DNA from: Clostridiales bacterium UBA8153
GTDB taxonomy: Bacteria; Bacillota; Sulfobacillia; UBA8153
Length of the DNA: 6,958 nucleotides
Direction: 5' to 3'
Assembly (NCBI GenBank): GCA_003449495.1
Contig: DMHJ01000199.1
Location: 1 to 6,958, forward strand
Part shown: in pieces, positions 1-5,868 of the stretch
How the letters are laid out: each line of letters begins with the position of its first letter
Numbering within the stretch: the stretch's first letter is position 1
The notes under the pieces: generated by a model
Database searches by the model: none
What the model saw: only the letters and a program-made list of their open reading frames with translations
Told to the model about the DNA's origin: nothing
Position numbers and translations under genes: made by a program

Positions 1-170
1 CCGACGTCCTCAGACACCGGTTCTCTCTCGTCTGCCGGCTCTCCTACCTGGTCACTGAGTCAGAGCAATCCTCCCCTCTCCGCGGCCAGAGAGGCTCCCT
101 CTCCGCAGCACTAAGTTTAAGCAGGGGAAAATTTCTTCCCGGAATTCTTTCCGGAAAAGCCAGGTGCAGC

Positions 171-195
171 AGGAAATTGTGCGACGGGCGCGAAT
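171..195 (+). promoter_or_regulatory. sigma-H-like promoter of cassette 1
   Basis: AGGAAAT at 171-177, then 14 nt, then GAAT at 192-195. This fits the published Bacillus sigma-H consensus (RnAGGAwWW, N11-12, RnnGAAT) except for one C where R is expected, and has the same spacing as I recall for the B. subtilis spoVG promoter. It lies 99 nt upstream of the A1 start codon, so transcription would start near 202-206 and leave a leader of about 85-90 nt. The same element with the same spacing precedes the second cassette, which is the main reason to trust it. No transcript data are available. Confidence 0.65.
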
Positions 196-198
196 ATA

Positions 199-211
199 CC
201 TGATTATCAGG
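199..211 (+). promoter_or_regulatory. palindrome at predicted transcription start
   Basis: CCTGATTATCAGG is a perfect inverted repeat (5-bp arms, TTA centre) just downstream of the -10 element and overlapping the expected transcription start. It could be a repressor operator, or a small 5'-end hairpin protecting the mRNA. It has no counterpart upstream of cassette 2, so if regulatory it is specific to this copy. The function is inferred from position only. Confidence 0.35.
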
Positions 212-232
212 AAGGGAAGGAGAAGTGAGCAA

Positions 233-252
233 GCCCGGCTAGGCTACCGGGC
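233..252 (+). other. leader hairpin upstream of A1
   Basis: GCCCGG (233-238) pairs with CCGGGC (247-252) around an 8-nt loop, giving a 6-bp all-GC stem in the predicted 5' leader. It ends 20 nt before the A1 ribosome binding site and does not occlude it. No T-tract follows, so it is not an intrinsic terminator. It may only stabilise the leader. Confidence 0.4.
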
Positions 253-272
253 CGCCCCGTAACTGCATAATG

Positions 273-284
273 AAGGGAGGTGAA
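273..284 (+). promoter_or_regulatory. ribosome binding site fixing the A1 start
   Basis: AAGGGAGGTGAA is an almost perfect anti-16S match. An in-frame ATG at 270 lies before and overlaps this site, so it cannot be served by it. The ATG at 291 is correctly placed. The paralogue A2 has the same arrangement (AAGGGAGGTGA at 5850-5860, ATG at 5869), and both proteins are then exactly 277 residues. Confidence 0.85.
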
Positions 285-290
285 TGCGTA

Positions 291-1124
291 ATGCTAATGT
301 TGCTTGCCGCTGCCGCGCCGGCACCACCCAAATGGGGTTTCGTGCGTCCCGTGGACCACGCCGTATCCGGGCTGTTCGTCACCCTCATCATGTTGTTGCT
401 GACCTGGACGATGATCAGTCGCGCCCGGGCGGGTCTCCCCATCCCGGCCATCAGGAAGATCGCCGGCTTGGATGCCATCGATGAGGCGGTAGGACGGGCC
501 ACCGAAATGGGTCGTCCCGTGCACATCTCGGACTTTGCCTCCGACCTTGGTTCACCGACCACCTGGGCATTCTGGGCTTATCTGGCCTACACCGCCAAGA
601 TCTGCGCCCAGTACGATACCAGGATCGTCAACTGTAACCGCGATGTCCTGGTAGTTTCGGTGAACGAGGAGATCATCCAGCACGCCTACCTGGAGGCCGG
701 GCGTCCCGATGCCTTCAACCGCGATGACATCAGGTTCTATTCACCGCGGCAGTTTGCTTGGGCCGCTGCCGTGTGCGGCATGATGGTGCGGGAGAGGCCT
801 GCCGCCAACCTGCTTATCGGTGCCTTCGCCGCCGAATCGCTGGTCCTGGCCGAGACCGGTAACCTCATCAAGTCCATCCAGGTGGCCGGCACCGACAACG
901 TGTTGCAGCTACCGTTCTTCATGGTTGCGTGTGACTATACCCTCATCGGTGAGGAGGTGTTCGCCGGGGCCGCCTACCTATCCCGCGAACCCGTCATCAT
1001 GGGAACGGTGGTAGCCCAGGATGTGATGAAGGTTGCGGTGTACATCCTCTTTGTCTTGGGCATCTTGGGAGCCACTTTCCGGCCCGGTGGGAGAAACCCC
1101 CTGGATGTATGGCTCAGGTTCTAA
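291..1124 (+). CDS. A1: membrane-anchored protein, probable DUF6754 family
   Basis: The 277-residue product has a hydrophobic segment at about 22-42 and another at about 244-263, enclosing a conserved domain of about 190 residues. Arg44 and Arg46 after the first segment suggest by the positive-inside rule that the domain is cytoplasmic. Recognisable conserved stretches are GLDAIDEAVGRATEMGRPVH (59-78), the FNRDDIRFYSPRQFAW region (142-157) and DYTLIGEEVFAGAAYLSREP (215-234). These resemble the uncharacterised DUF6754 family as I remember it; I could not search. Four Cys (105, 115, 162, 214) are kept in the paralogue A2, but there is no CxxC pair or other known metal or catalytic motif. It is the first gene of a four-gene operon, 34 bp before B1. 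The start at 291 is preferred over 270 because of the ribosome binding site and the equal length of A2. Biochemical role unknown. Confidence 0.85.
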   Translation: MLMLLAAAAPAPPKWGFVRPVDHAVSGLFVTLIMLLLTWTMISRARAGLPIPAIRKIAGLDAIDEAVGRATEMGRPVHISDFASDLGSPTTWAFWAYLAYTAKICAQYDTRIVNCNRDVLVVSVNEEIIQHAYLEAGRPDAFNRDDIRFYSPRQFAWAAAVCGMMVRERPAANLLIGAFAAESLVLAETGNLIKSIQVAGTDNVLQLPFFMVACDYTLIGEEVFAGAAYLSREPVIMGTVVAQDVMKVAVYILFVLGILGATFRPGGRNPLDVWLRF

Positions 1125-1158
1125 ACTTGATCATCACTCGAGAAGGGAGGTGTAGAAT

Positions 1159-1797
1159 ATGCGCAGGGAGATCCCGATGGTGCTGGCCACCGTAGCCGCG
1201 ATATATACCTTCGTCTGGCAGGTCTCCCACCACGCATGGGAGACCCGGTGGTTGACTCACACCGACTTGTGGCGGACCTTCATGATGCAGGTCGCGGTGC
1301 TCTTGGGCGCTCTGAACCTTAGCCGCTTGCAGATCAGTAACATACGCCGGCGCCGGGAACACTGGCCGTACAGTGTGTTGTGCCTCGTCGTGCTCTGGTC
1401 CTACATGATCTTCGGTATGACCGCTTACGGGCTGTTTGCCGGCCGGGGGAATCGCCACCCCATCTACCTTTGGTTCCATGACGGCGTCATGGTACCGGCT
1501 GAGTCCACCATGTTTTCCCTGTTGGCCTTCTTCATCGCCTCTGCCGCCTTTCGTGCCTTCAAGATACGTTCCCGGGAGGCCACTGTGCTCATGGTGTTTG
1601 CCTTCATCGTAATGCTTGCCCGCGTACCGGTAGGTCAGGCCATGTGGGCCCGCATGCCCGCCCTGGGCACCTGGGTCATGGCCTGGCCCACCGCCGCCGC
1701 CATGCGCGGCATGGCGATAGGTATTTTCCTGGGTGTCTTCGCGGCCACGCTCAGAGTATTCCTTGGGTTGGAAAGAAGGTACCTGGGTACGTCCTAG
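1159..1797 (+). CDS. B1: six-helix membrane protein of unknown function
   Basis: The 212-residue integral membrane protein has hydrophobic segments near 7-22, 40-55, 72-94, 112-133, 142-160 and 181-203. The loop at 55-68 is strongly basic (RRRRE at 63-67), pointing to the cytoplasm. Conserved-looking features are HDGVMVPAESTMFSLLAFFI (107-126), the FRAFKIRSREA loop (131-141), MLARVPVGQ (152-160) and a C-terminal LGLERRYLG (202-210). I recall similar sequences next to DUF6754-type genes in other bacteria, without a function. The ATG at 1159 follows GGGAGGTG (1145-1152) at good spacing. The second cassette carries a paralogue starting with the same seven residues. There is no transporter, channel or enzyme signature. 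Probably a membrane component of the A-B-C-D assembly, by inference from operon context. Confidence 0.85.
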   Translation: MRREIPMVLATVAAIYTFVWQVSHHAWETRWLTHTDLWRTFMMQVAVLLGALNLSRLQISNIRRRREHWPYSVLCLVVLWSYMIFGMTAYGLFAGRGNRHPIYLWFHDGVMVPAESTMFSLLAFFIASAAFRAFKIRSREATVLMVFAFIVMLARVPVGQAMWARMPALGTWVMAWPTAAAMRGMAIGIFLGVFAATLRVFLGLERRYLGTS

Positions 1798-1813
1798 GCC
1801 CCGGGGTGGGGCC
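1797..1813 (+). other. GC hairpin at the B1 stop codon
   Basis: GGCCCC (1797-1802) pairs with GGGGCC (1808-1813) around GGGGT, beginning at the last base of the B1 stop codon. It lies in the widest gap of the operon (67 bp before C). There is no T-tract, so full termination is unlikely. It could trim or protect mRNA ends and set the B to C expression ratio. That role is inference. Confidence 0.35.
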
Positions 1814-1864
1814 CTAACCTGGCCGTGCTTCCATACACCGCATTGAGGAAAGGAGGAATTACCA

Positions 1865-2698
1865 GTGTCGTTTTGGGAGCGGTTTGAAGGAATGGACCCA
1901 CGGTACATGTATGTGTTCCTGGCGTTAGCCCTGCTTATACCGGTGTTCAGGCCCGTCGGTATGCCGATAGCGATAGACCACGCGTTTACCCAGCCTATGT
2001 TCGACTGGATCGAGCGGGAACTCCGGCCGGACTCACTACTGATCCTGGACACCGCCTACAGCCCTGGCGCCGCCGCCGAACTGGACCCGCAGCTGGCCGC
2101 AATTTTCCGGCACCTGATGCGACGGGGTCACAAGGTGGTGCTCATCTCCCAGTGGGAGTTGGGGGCGCGTCTGGGCACCACGGTAGTCAGGCGTGTGGCA
2201 GATGCAGTGGGTGCCGAGTATGGCGTAGACTGGGTGTCGGTAGGCTGGCGCGAAGGGGGATTACCCTGGATGCGCTCGCTACAGGATGACTTTTGGGCAG
2301 GCATGGGCGGTGTGGACATTGACGGCGTACCTTTTGAGCGGCTGCCGCTCATGCAAAGGCTGCGGGCGTTCAGACCGGGCCAGGTGGACGGCATCATATG
2401 CTTTGTTACCGGCTCGCCGGGAGCTCCTACGTACATTACGTGGTTTCCTGAGATTCGGCTGCACCTTGGTGCTACTGCCGTGATGGTGCCCGGTCTTACC
2501 CCCCAGCTGGTAGCCGGGCAAACGCGGTCACTCCTGACCGGGCTACGCGGGGCTGCCGAATATGAAGTGCTGATCGGTGAGCCGGGCCGTGCCGTCAAGT
2601 TGATGGATGCCCAATCGCTGGGGCACCTGATCATCATGGCGCTGATCATCCTGAGCAACATCGGCTACGCTATCAGGACAAGGCAGGGCGCTACTTAG
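1865..2698 (+). CDS. C: alpha/beta-domain protein with two membrane anchors
   Basis: The 277-residue protein starts at GTG behind AAAGGAGG (1849-1856). A hydrophobic segment at about 13-33 and another at about 253-271 bracket a soluble domain of about 215 residues. Hydrophobic strands alternate with helices: LLILDTAYSPG (58-68), FRHLMRRGHKVVLISQWELG (81-100), VDWVSVGWREGG (121-132), DGIICFVTGSPG (175-186) and LGATAVMVPG (201-210), a Rossmann-like pattern. The most distinctive stretch is the TGLRGAAEYEVLIG region (225-238) followed by LMDAQSLGHL (246-255). I recall this block as a hallmark of a conserved uncharacterised family co-occurring with DUF6754-type genes. No nucleotide-binding loop or protease triad is evident. 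Topology of the domain is uncertain: the basic C-tail (RTRQ) suggests both ends are cytoplasmic, which would put the domain outside, but the N-terminal charges are ambiguous. Function unknown. Confidence 0.85.
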   Translation: MSFWERFEGMDPRYMYVFLALALLIPVFRPVGMPIAIDHAFTQPMFDWIERELRPDSLLILDTAYSPGAAAELDPQLAAIFRHLMRRGHKVVLISQWELGARLGTTVVRRVADAVGAEYGVDWVSVGWREGGLPWMRSLQDDFWAGMGGVDIDGVPFERLPLMQRLRAFRPGQVDGIICFVTGSPGAPTYITWFPEIRLHLGATAVMVPGLTPQLVAGQTRSLLTGLRGAAEYEVLIGEPGRAVKLMDAQSLGHLIIMALIILSNIGYAIRTRQGAT

Positions 2699-2725
2699 TC
2701 CTGAGTCTTACGATATCCTGGTGTG

Positions 2726-2735
2726 AAGGAGGTGA
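2726..2735 (+). promoter_or_regulatory. ribosome binding site fixing the D start
   Basis: AAGGAGGTGA is a perfect anti-16S match. An in-frame GTG at 2723 overlaps it and cannot be used with it. The GTG at 2741, eight bases after GGAGG, is the natural start and shortens D to 214 residues. Confidence 0.8.
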
Positions 2736-2740
2736 ACTTC

Positions 2741-3385
2741 GTGGCAGTGTCCACTAACCCGCAAGTCTGGGTCATAGCCCTCACGACCCTGGCGGTCTAT
2801 AGTTACCTGTGGAAGGACAATTGGGCCTACCGGGTCGTGGAGCATGTCTTCCTGGCCATGTCCGTTGCCCATGCCGTGGTGCTCACCTGGGATACCGGCA
2901 TCCTGCCCCGGGTGAGGACCGACATCATCGGCCGGGGGGCGTGGCCGTTTGTGGTTGCCGGTGTCTTGGGCCTGCTCATGTACACGCGGTTGGCTTCCCC
3001 CAAGTGGTCCTGGCTATCGCGCTATCCGGTAGGACTCGCCGTAGGTTACGGCGTGGGGTTTACCATGGCCATGAGCCCTCGGCCCTGGATGATCCAGCTG
3101 AGGGACTCGTTCCGGAGCCTATGGGTAGTGCGAGGCGGTGTCTTCCAGGCTCAGGCGACTTTCAACCAGTGGGTCTTCGTGATCTTCTTGATGACCACGC
3201 TGAGCTACTTCTTCTTTACCGTATCCCACCAGAACAAGCTGGTGAAGGGTAGCGCGTATCTTGGGCGCTATGCCATCATGGTCGGTCTGGGGGCGGCGTT
3301 CGGCAATGCGGTGATCGGACGTATTTCCTTGTTCTTGGGCCGGCTGCAGTTCCTGCTTATGGACTGGCTGGGCTTTGTCATCTAG
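2741..3385 (+). CDS. D: polytopic membrane protein of unknown function
   Basis: The 214-residue protein has hydrophobic segments near 8-24, 32-52, 67-84, 96-112, 142-161 and 175-200, with a further hydrophobic C-terminus. The strongest block is the GRYAIMVGLGAAFGNAVIGR stretch (175-194) followed by ISLFLGRLQFLLMDWLG, a glycine-rich segment typical of packed or re-entrant helices. The N-terminal block LAVYSYLWKDNWAYRVVEHV (17-36) is the other part I associate with this family. I recall relatives beside genes like A, B and C in distant bacteria, none with an assigned function. GTG start at 2741, 42 bp after C. It is the last plus-strand gene before the hairpin at 3405-3436, so probably the operon's end. 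There is no known transporter motif. A membrane-core role in a shared complex is inference. Confidence 0.85.
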   Translation: MAVSTNPQVWVIALTTLAVYSYLWKDNWAYRVVEHVFLAMSVAHAVVLTWDTGILPRVRTDIIGRGAWPFVVAGVLGLLMYTRLASPKWSWLSRYPVGLAVGYGVGFTMAMSPRPWMIQLRDSFRSLWVVRGGVFQAQATFNQWVFVIFLMTTLSYFFFTVSHQNKLVKGSAYLGRYAIMVGLGAAFGNAVIGRISLFLGRLQFLLMDWLGFVI

Positions 3386-3404
3386 CCGGTGAGACGCAGG
3401 CTAG

Positions 3405-3436
3405 GGAGTACGCCTGCCGGTAGGCGGGCGTACTCC
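3405..3436 (+). terminator. strong hairpin after operon 1 (terminator-like)
   Basis: GGAGTACGCCTGCC (3405-3418) pairs along its whole 14-bp length with GGCGGGCGTACTCC (3423-3436) around a GGTA loop. The only non-Watson-Crick pair is one T-G, tolerated as G-U in plus-strand RNA but an A-C mismatch in minus-strand RNA, so it folds better as the transcript of operon 1. It starts 19 bp after the D stop codon. No T-tract follows, so it is either a non-canonical terminator or a stable 3' end left after Rho-dependent termination. It lies between convergent genes and may also affect readthrough from the peptidase gene. Confidence 0.6.
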
Positions 3437-3564
3437 ACTACGTGCCCGGCACCGCCCACACACAGTCTCCCCACCGGCCCACAGCTGGCAGTGGTCATGA
3501 TCACAGACATGCTTTCGGCCCCATGCGCGTGGGGTAGCGGCGTACTCCATCCATCCTTATGAAG

Positions 3565-5568
3565 CTACGCCAGGTACTTGTCAAACTCCCTCTCAATCTT
3601 AGGGAAAGCGTCCTGCCAGGTCTTCCGCCAGCGGAACATGTGCACTTCGTCGGGGTAATAGTAGGCTTCGTAGGCCTTTCCCAGCTTGACGCAGTCTGAG
3701 ACGATGCGGTCTAGCTGCTGGAAGTCCACATTGGCGTCGGCGGTGCCGTGGACGTTGATCAGCGGCCGCGCCAGCTGCTCCGCGAAGGTAACCGGGGAGG
3801 CCCGGCGGTAGCTGTCCGGGGCTTCATCGGGAAAGCCACCCAAGAAGTTCACAAAGAGGCCCCCCTGCATGCCGGTCCGGGACTGGATCCAGCGCGTCCA
3901 CTGGGCAAAATCCCAGATGCCGGCGATGTTCACCCCCATGCAGAAGGTGTCGGGGTACTGGGTCAAGGCGTGCAGGGTCATGTAGCCGCCATAGGACAAC
4001 CCCCACACTGCCACCCGGTCCGGGTCAACGTAGGGCAAACTCTTCAGGTATTCCCCCGCCTTGACCACGTCGACCACATCATCGATGCCCATCTTTCCGT
4101 GGAGACCCATGCGGAACCGTCTGCCGTAACCGGTACCACCCCGGAAGTTTATGGAGAGGCTCACGTAACCGCGGTGGGCCAGGTATTGGTGATAGGCGTA
4201 GAACACGGCATAGCTGTGCAGGGGATGGAAGCCCTGGCGCATCTGCCTGATGGGGCCGCCATGTACCCAGACCAGGGCCTTGTACTTCTTGCCAGGGTCG
4301 AAGGGCTTGGGCCTGGTAAGGAAGGCATGGATCTCCCAGTCCTGCGCGCCCTGGTAGGTCACGTGCTCGGCTACGGGTACATTCTCCTCTGTCCAAGCGG
4401 GCGGCATTGAGAAAGTGACTTGCCGGGTCTTGGCGCGGTCATCCACGTCCATAAGCCAGAGGTCCATGCTGCGATGGACATCGCAGTGCAGGAAGGCGAT
4501 ACGACGACCGTCCGGCGACCATTGGGCCAGGCTGTTGTTGCCGGGGAGCTCCTCGAGCTGCAGCTGCTCCCCGGTGGTGATATCGAGTAGAAACAGGTGC
4601 CGCTGGTGCAATTCTCCCTGACTTGATGCATAGACGATCCTGGCACCCGACGGAGACCACTGGGGTATGTCGCCGGCATGAGCGAAATCCTCGCATGGGC
4701 CATGAGTGAGCTGTCGCATGGTTCCGAGCCCGCGGTCGTAGACATGAAGGTGCGCCCAGCCGTCGGTCTCCCTCAAGAAAAGCAGCTGCCGGCCGTCTGG
4801 GGATGGGTGAGCGGTGACCGATAGTAGGCTGCCCTGACCGTCACCGGAGTCAGAGTGGAATGCTCTTACTTCACCGGCGACTGCTCTCCCTTGGTCGTCA
4901 CGGTCAATGGTCAACAGGCAGAAGTCCGCCCGCAGGTTGCGCTCTTTCATACGGGCGAAATACAGCGTCTGTCGGTCCACGAAGGCCGGCGCCACGCTGG
5001 CCTCCCGGTCATGGGTCCTGAAGACGAGCCGGCCGTCGGTGTCGGAGATGCCCACGTGGCGCTCCTTCCGGTCGTCTACGAAGCTGTAGCAGATGAGTTG
5101 CGAGTCGGGGGACCAACCCAAGGCTCTCCCGGTGTCAAGATAGCCCGGGTTCACCCGGCCCGGGACCTTCACTTCCAGGAGAGAGGAATCCCCAACCCTC
5201 CAGGTCGCCAGCTTGCCCGCCCGCAGGAACGCCAGCATGGTGCCATCGGGAGACCAGGCAACCTGGGAGATGCTCTCCTCCGTCTTTATCCAGAGAGCAG
5301 GCAGATCCTGACTCCGTGGGTCCGCGCGGTAGACGGCACCGTCCATCACCAAAGCCAGCTCGCCGGTGGCCGGGTTGAAGTCAAAATCCGCCACCGCATC
5401 GTGGGCGGAGGAGAGCTGCCGCTGTGCACCGGTGCTCGTATCCAGGAGCCACAGATCGAAGATGCCCCCGTCGTCGAGGACGAAAGCGATGCTCGCGCCA
5501 TCCGGTGACCACATCCACTTGCCCATGTACTTTATGTCAAGAACGTCGGAGAGGGTGATACCAGCCAT
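3565..5568 (-). CDS. S9-family serine peptidase (prolyl oligopeptidase / acylaminoacyl-peptidase type)
   Basis: The 667-residue, full-length two-domain peptidase cleaves short peptides. Residues 1 to about 400 form a beta-propeller, seen as recurring WSPDG-type blade motifs at 20-24, 105-109, 152-155 (WSPD), 304-308 (WSPSG) and 350-354, plus SPDG at 256-259. The C-terminal alpha/beta-hydrolase domain has HGGP (436-439), NFRGGTGYG (474-482), the nucleophile elbow GLSYGG with Ser525, Asp611 in HGTADANVDF, and His643 in DEVHMF, so the catalytic triad is intact. No signal peptide or membrane segment is visible: cytosolic. Length is normal for the family. Exact specificity (dipeptidyl, acylaminoacyl or oligopeptidase) cannot be read; no clear double-Glu dipeptidyl-peptidase motif was identified. 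The ATG at 5568 has GGAGGT only 2 nt upstream; AAGGGAG further upstream is 9 nt away and better spaced. Convergent with operon 1 and divergent from cassette 2; no evidence ties it to them. Confidence 0.95.
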   Translation of the reverse strand: MAGITLSDVLDIKYMGKWMWSPDGASIAFVLDDGGIFDLWLLDTSTGAQRQLSSAHDAVADFDFNPATGELALVMDGAVYRADPRSQDLPALWIKTEESISQVAWSPDGTMLAFLRAGKLATWRVGDSSLLEVKVPGRVNPGYLDTGRALGWSPDSQLICYSFVDDRKERHVGISDTDGRLVFRTHDREASVAPAFVDRQTLYFARMKERNLRADFCLLTIDRDDQGRAVAGEVRAFHSDSGDGQGSLLSVTAHPSPDGRQLLFLRETDGWAHLHVYDRGLGTMRQLTHGPCEDFAHAGDIPQWSPSGARIVYASSQGELHQRHLFLLDITTGEQLQLEELPGNNSLAQWSPDGRRIAFLHCDVHRSMDLWLMDVDDRAKTRQVTFSMPPAWTEENVPVAEHVTYQGAQDWEIHAFLTRPKPFDPGKKYKALVWVHGGPIRQMRQGFHPLHSYAVFYAYHQYLAHRGYVSLSINFRGGTGYGRRFRMGLHGKMGIDDVVDVVKAGEYLKSLPYVDPDRVAVWGLSYGGYMTLHALTQYPDTFCMGVNIAGIWDFAQWTRWIQSRTGMQGGLFVNFLGGFPDEAPDSYRRASPVTFAEQLARPLINVHGTADANVDFQQLDRIVSDCVKLGKAYEAYYYPDEVHMFRWRKTWQDAFPKIEREFDKYLA

Positions 5569-5751
5569 TGACCTCCACTCCCTTGCTGCGTTTGCTTACC
5601 ACAGGGTTCGCCCGACGCGGCAGCGGCTCCTGCCTTCCGCCGCCGTGGACGCTGCATCCGGCGGACCGGGCCGGGAATTGCCGCCCTTTTGCGGTTGGTA
5701 GCAGTTCTGCGACGTCACAAAAAAAATATTACGGCGGGCGCAGGGACCAGC

Positions 5752-5776
5752 AGGATTAGCGCGACTATTGGCGAAT
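5752..5776 (+). promoter_or_regulatory. sigma-H-like promoter of cassette 2
   Basis: AGGATTA at 5752-5758, 14 nt, then GAAT at 5773-5776. Using the Bacillus sigma-H consensus RnAGGAwWW-N11-RnnGAAT, every defined position matches (GCAGGATTA, then GGCGAAT). It shares with the cassette 1 promoter the flanking CAGCAGGA and CGAATAT with 16 nt between them, while the spacer sequence differs. It lies 96 nt before the A2 start codon, against 99 nt in cassette 1. The element implies co-regulation of the two cassettes, possibly at transition to stationary phase or sporulation. Confidence 0.65.
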
Positions 5777-5790
5777 ATGCGTATCTTAGA

Positions 5791-5838
5791 GCAGGTCCCT
5801 CCGGCATCCAGAGGTTTGCCTTTGTGCCTTGGGACTGC
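5791..5838 (+). ncRNA. structured 5' leader of A2 (cis-acting candidate)
   Basis: An outer stem pairs GCAG-G-TCCC (5791-5799, one bulged G) with GGGACTGC (5831-5838). An inner arm pairs GGCA (5803-5806) with TGCC (5825-5828) and AGAGG (5810-5814) with CCTTT (5819-5823, one G-U) around a TTTG loop. The structure sits between the predicted transcription start and the ribosome binding site (5850-5860), which it leaves free. It matches no riboswitch or T-box family I recognise, and there is no terminator T-tract. Cassette 1 has different, smaller hairpins here, so this is a copy-specific leader at best. Confidence 0.35.
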
Positions 5839-5868
5839 CATATAGCAAGAAGGGAGGTGAACGAGTAA

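Larger units (their letters stand above)
1..290. other. gene-free upstream region with promoter and leader
   Basis: No open frame here has a ribosome binding site or credible composition. The first ~110 bases are C/T-rich with a 10-bp direct repeat (CCCTCTCCGC at 74-83 and 97-106) and an imperfect hairpin (GCGG 82-85 with CCGC 103-106, AGAG 88-91 with CTCT 99-102). This could end an unseen upstream transcript, but no T-tract follows. Positions 136-157 carry two adjacent inverted repeats: TTCCCGGAA, then the perfect 10-bp palindrome TTTCCGGAAA at 148-157. They lie just upstream of the -35 element and could be an operator. The sigma-H-like promoter, two leader hairpins and the ribosome binding site of A1 follow. 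Confidence 0.6.
5569..5868. other. divergent intergenic region (peptidase / cassette 2)
   Basis: This 300-bp region has no credible gene. The peptidase-proximal half (5600-5700) is very GC-rich and lacks a clear promoter. Position 5719 begins a run of eight A followed by TATT, a possible UP-type AT-rich element about 20 bp upstream of the sigma-H-like -35 of cassette 2. The sigma-H-like promoter (5752-5776), a long leader hairpin (5791-5838) and the A2 ribosome binding site (5850-5860) follow. Confidence 0.6.

Noticed and set aside
225..242. Five-codon leader peptide (MSKPG) after GGAAGGAG in the A1 leader
   Set aside because: The GTG is only two bases from the purine-rich stretch, there is no attenuator structure tied to it, and cassette 2 has no counterpart.
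270..290. Start of A1 at ATG 270
   Set aside because: It lies before and overlaps the ribosome binding site at 273-284; the paralogue has no equivalent extension.
1114..2052. Long minus-strand open frame (312 codons) antisense to B1 and C
   Set aside because: It covers two well-supported plus-strand genes, its translation is rich in G, H, P and Q without any domain, and it has no ribosome binding site. It is a by-product of GC-rich codon bias.
2723..2740. Start of D at GTG 2723
   Set aside because: It overlaps the ribosome binding site itself; GTG 2741 is properly spaced.
3519..3534. Small hairpin CCCCA/TGGGG as a terminator for the peptidase gene
   Set aside because: Only 5 reliable base pairs and no T-tract on the minus strand.
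3748..5508. Plus-strand open frames of about 220 and 217 codons (3748-4410, 4855-5508) within the peptidase gene
   Set aside because: They are antisense to a gene with an intact catalytic triad and propeller motifs, and they show no recognisable domain.
5606..5631. Possible sigma-H-like promoter for the peptidase on the minus strand (AGGA at 5628-5631, GAAC at 5606-5609)
   Set aside because: The spacing is one base longer than in the two good examples and the -10 is GAAC instead of GAAT, so it is too weak to call.
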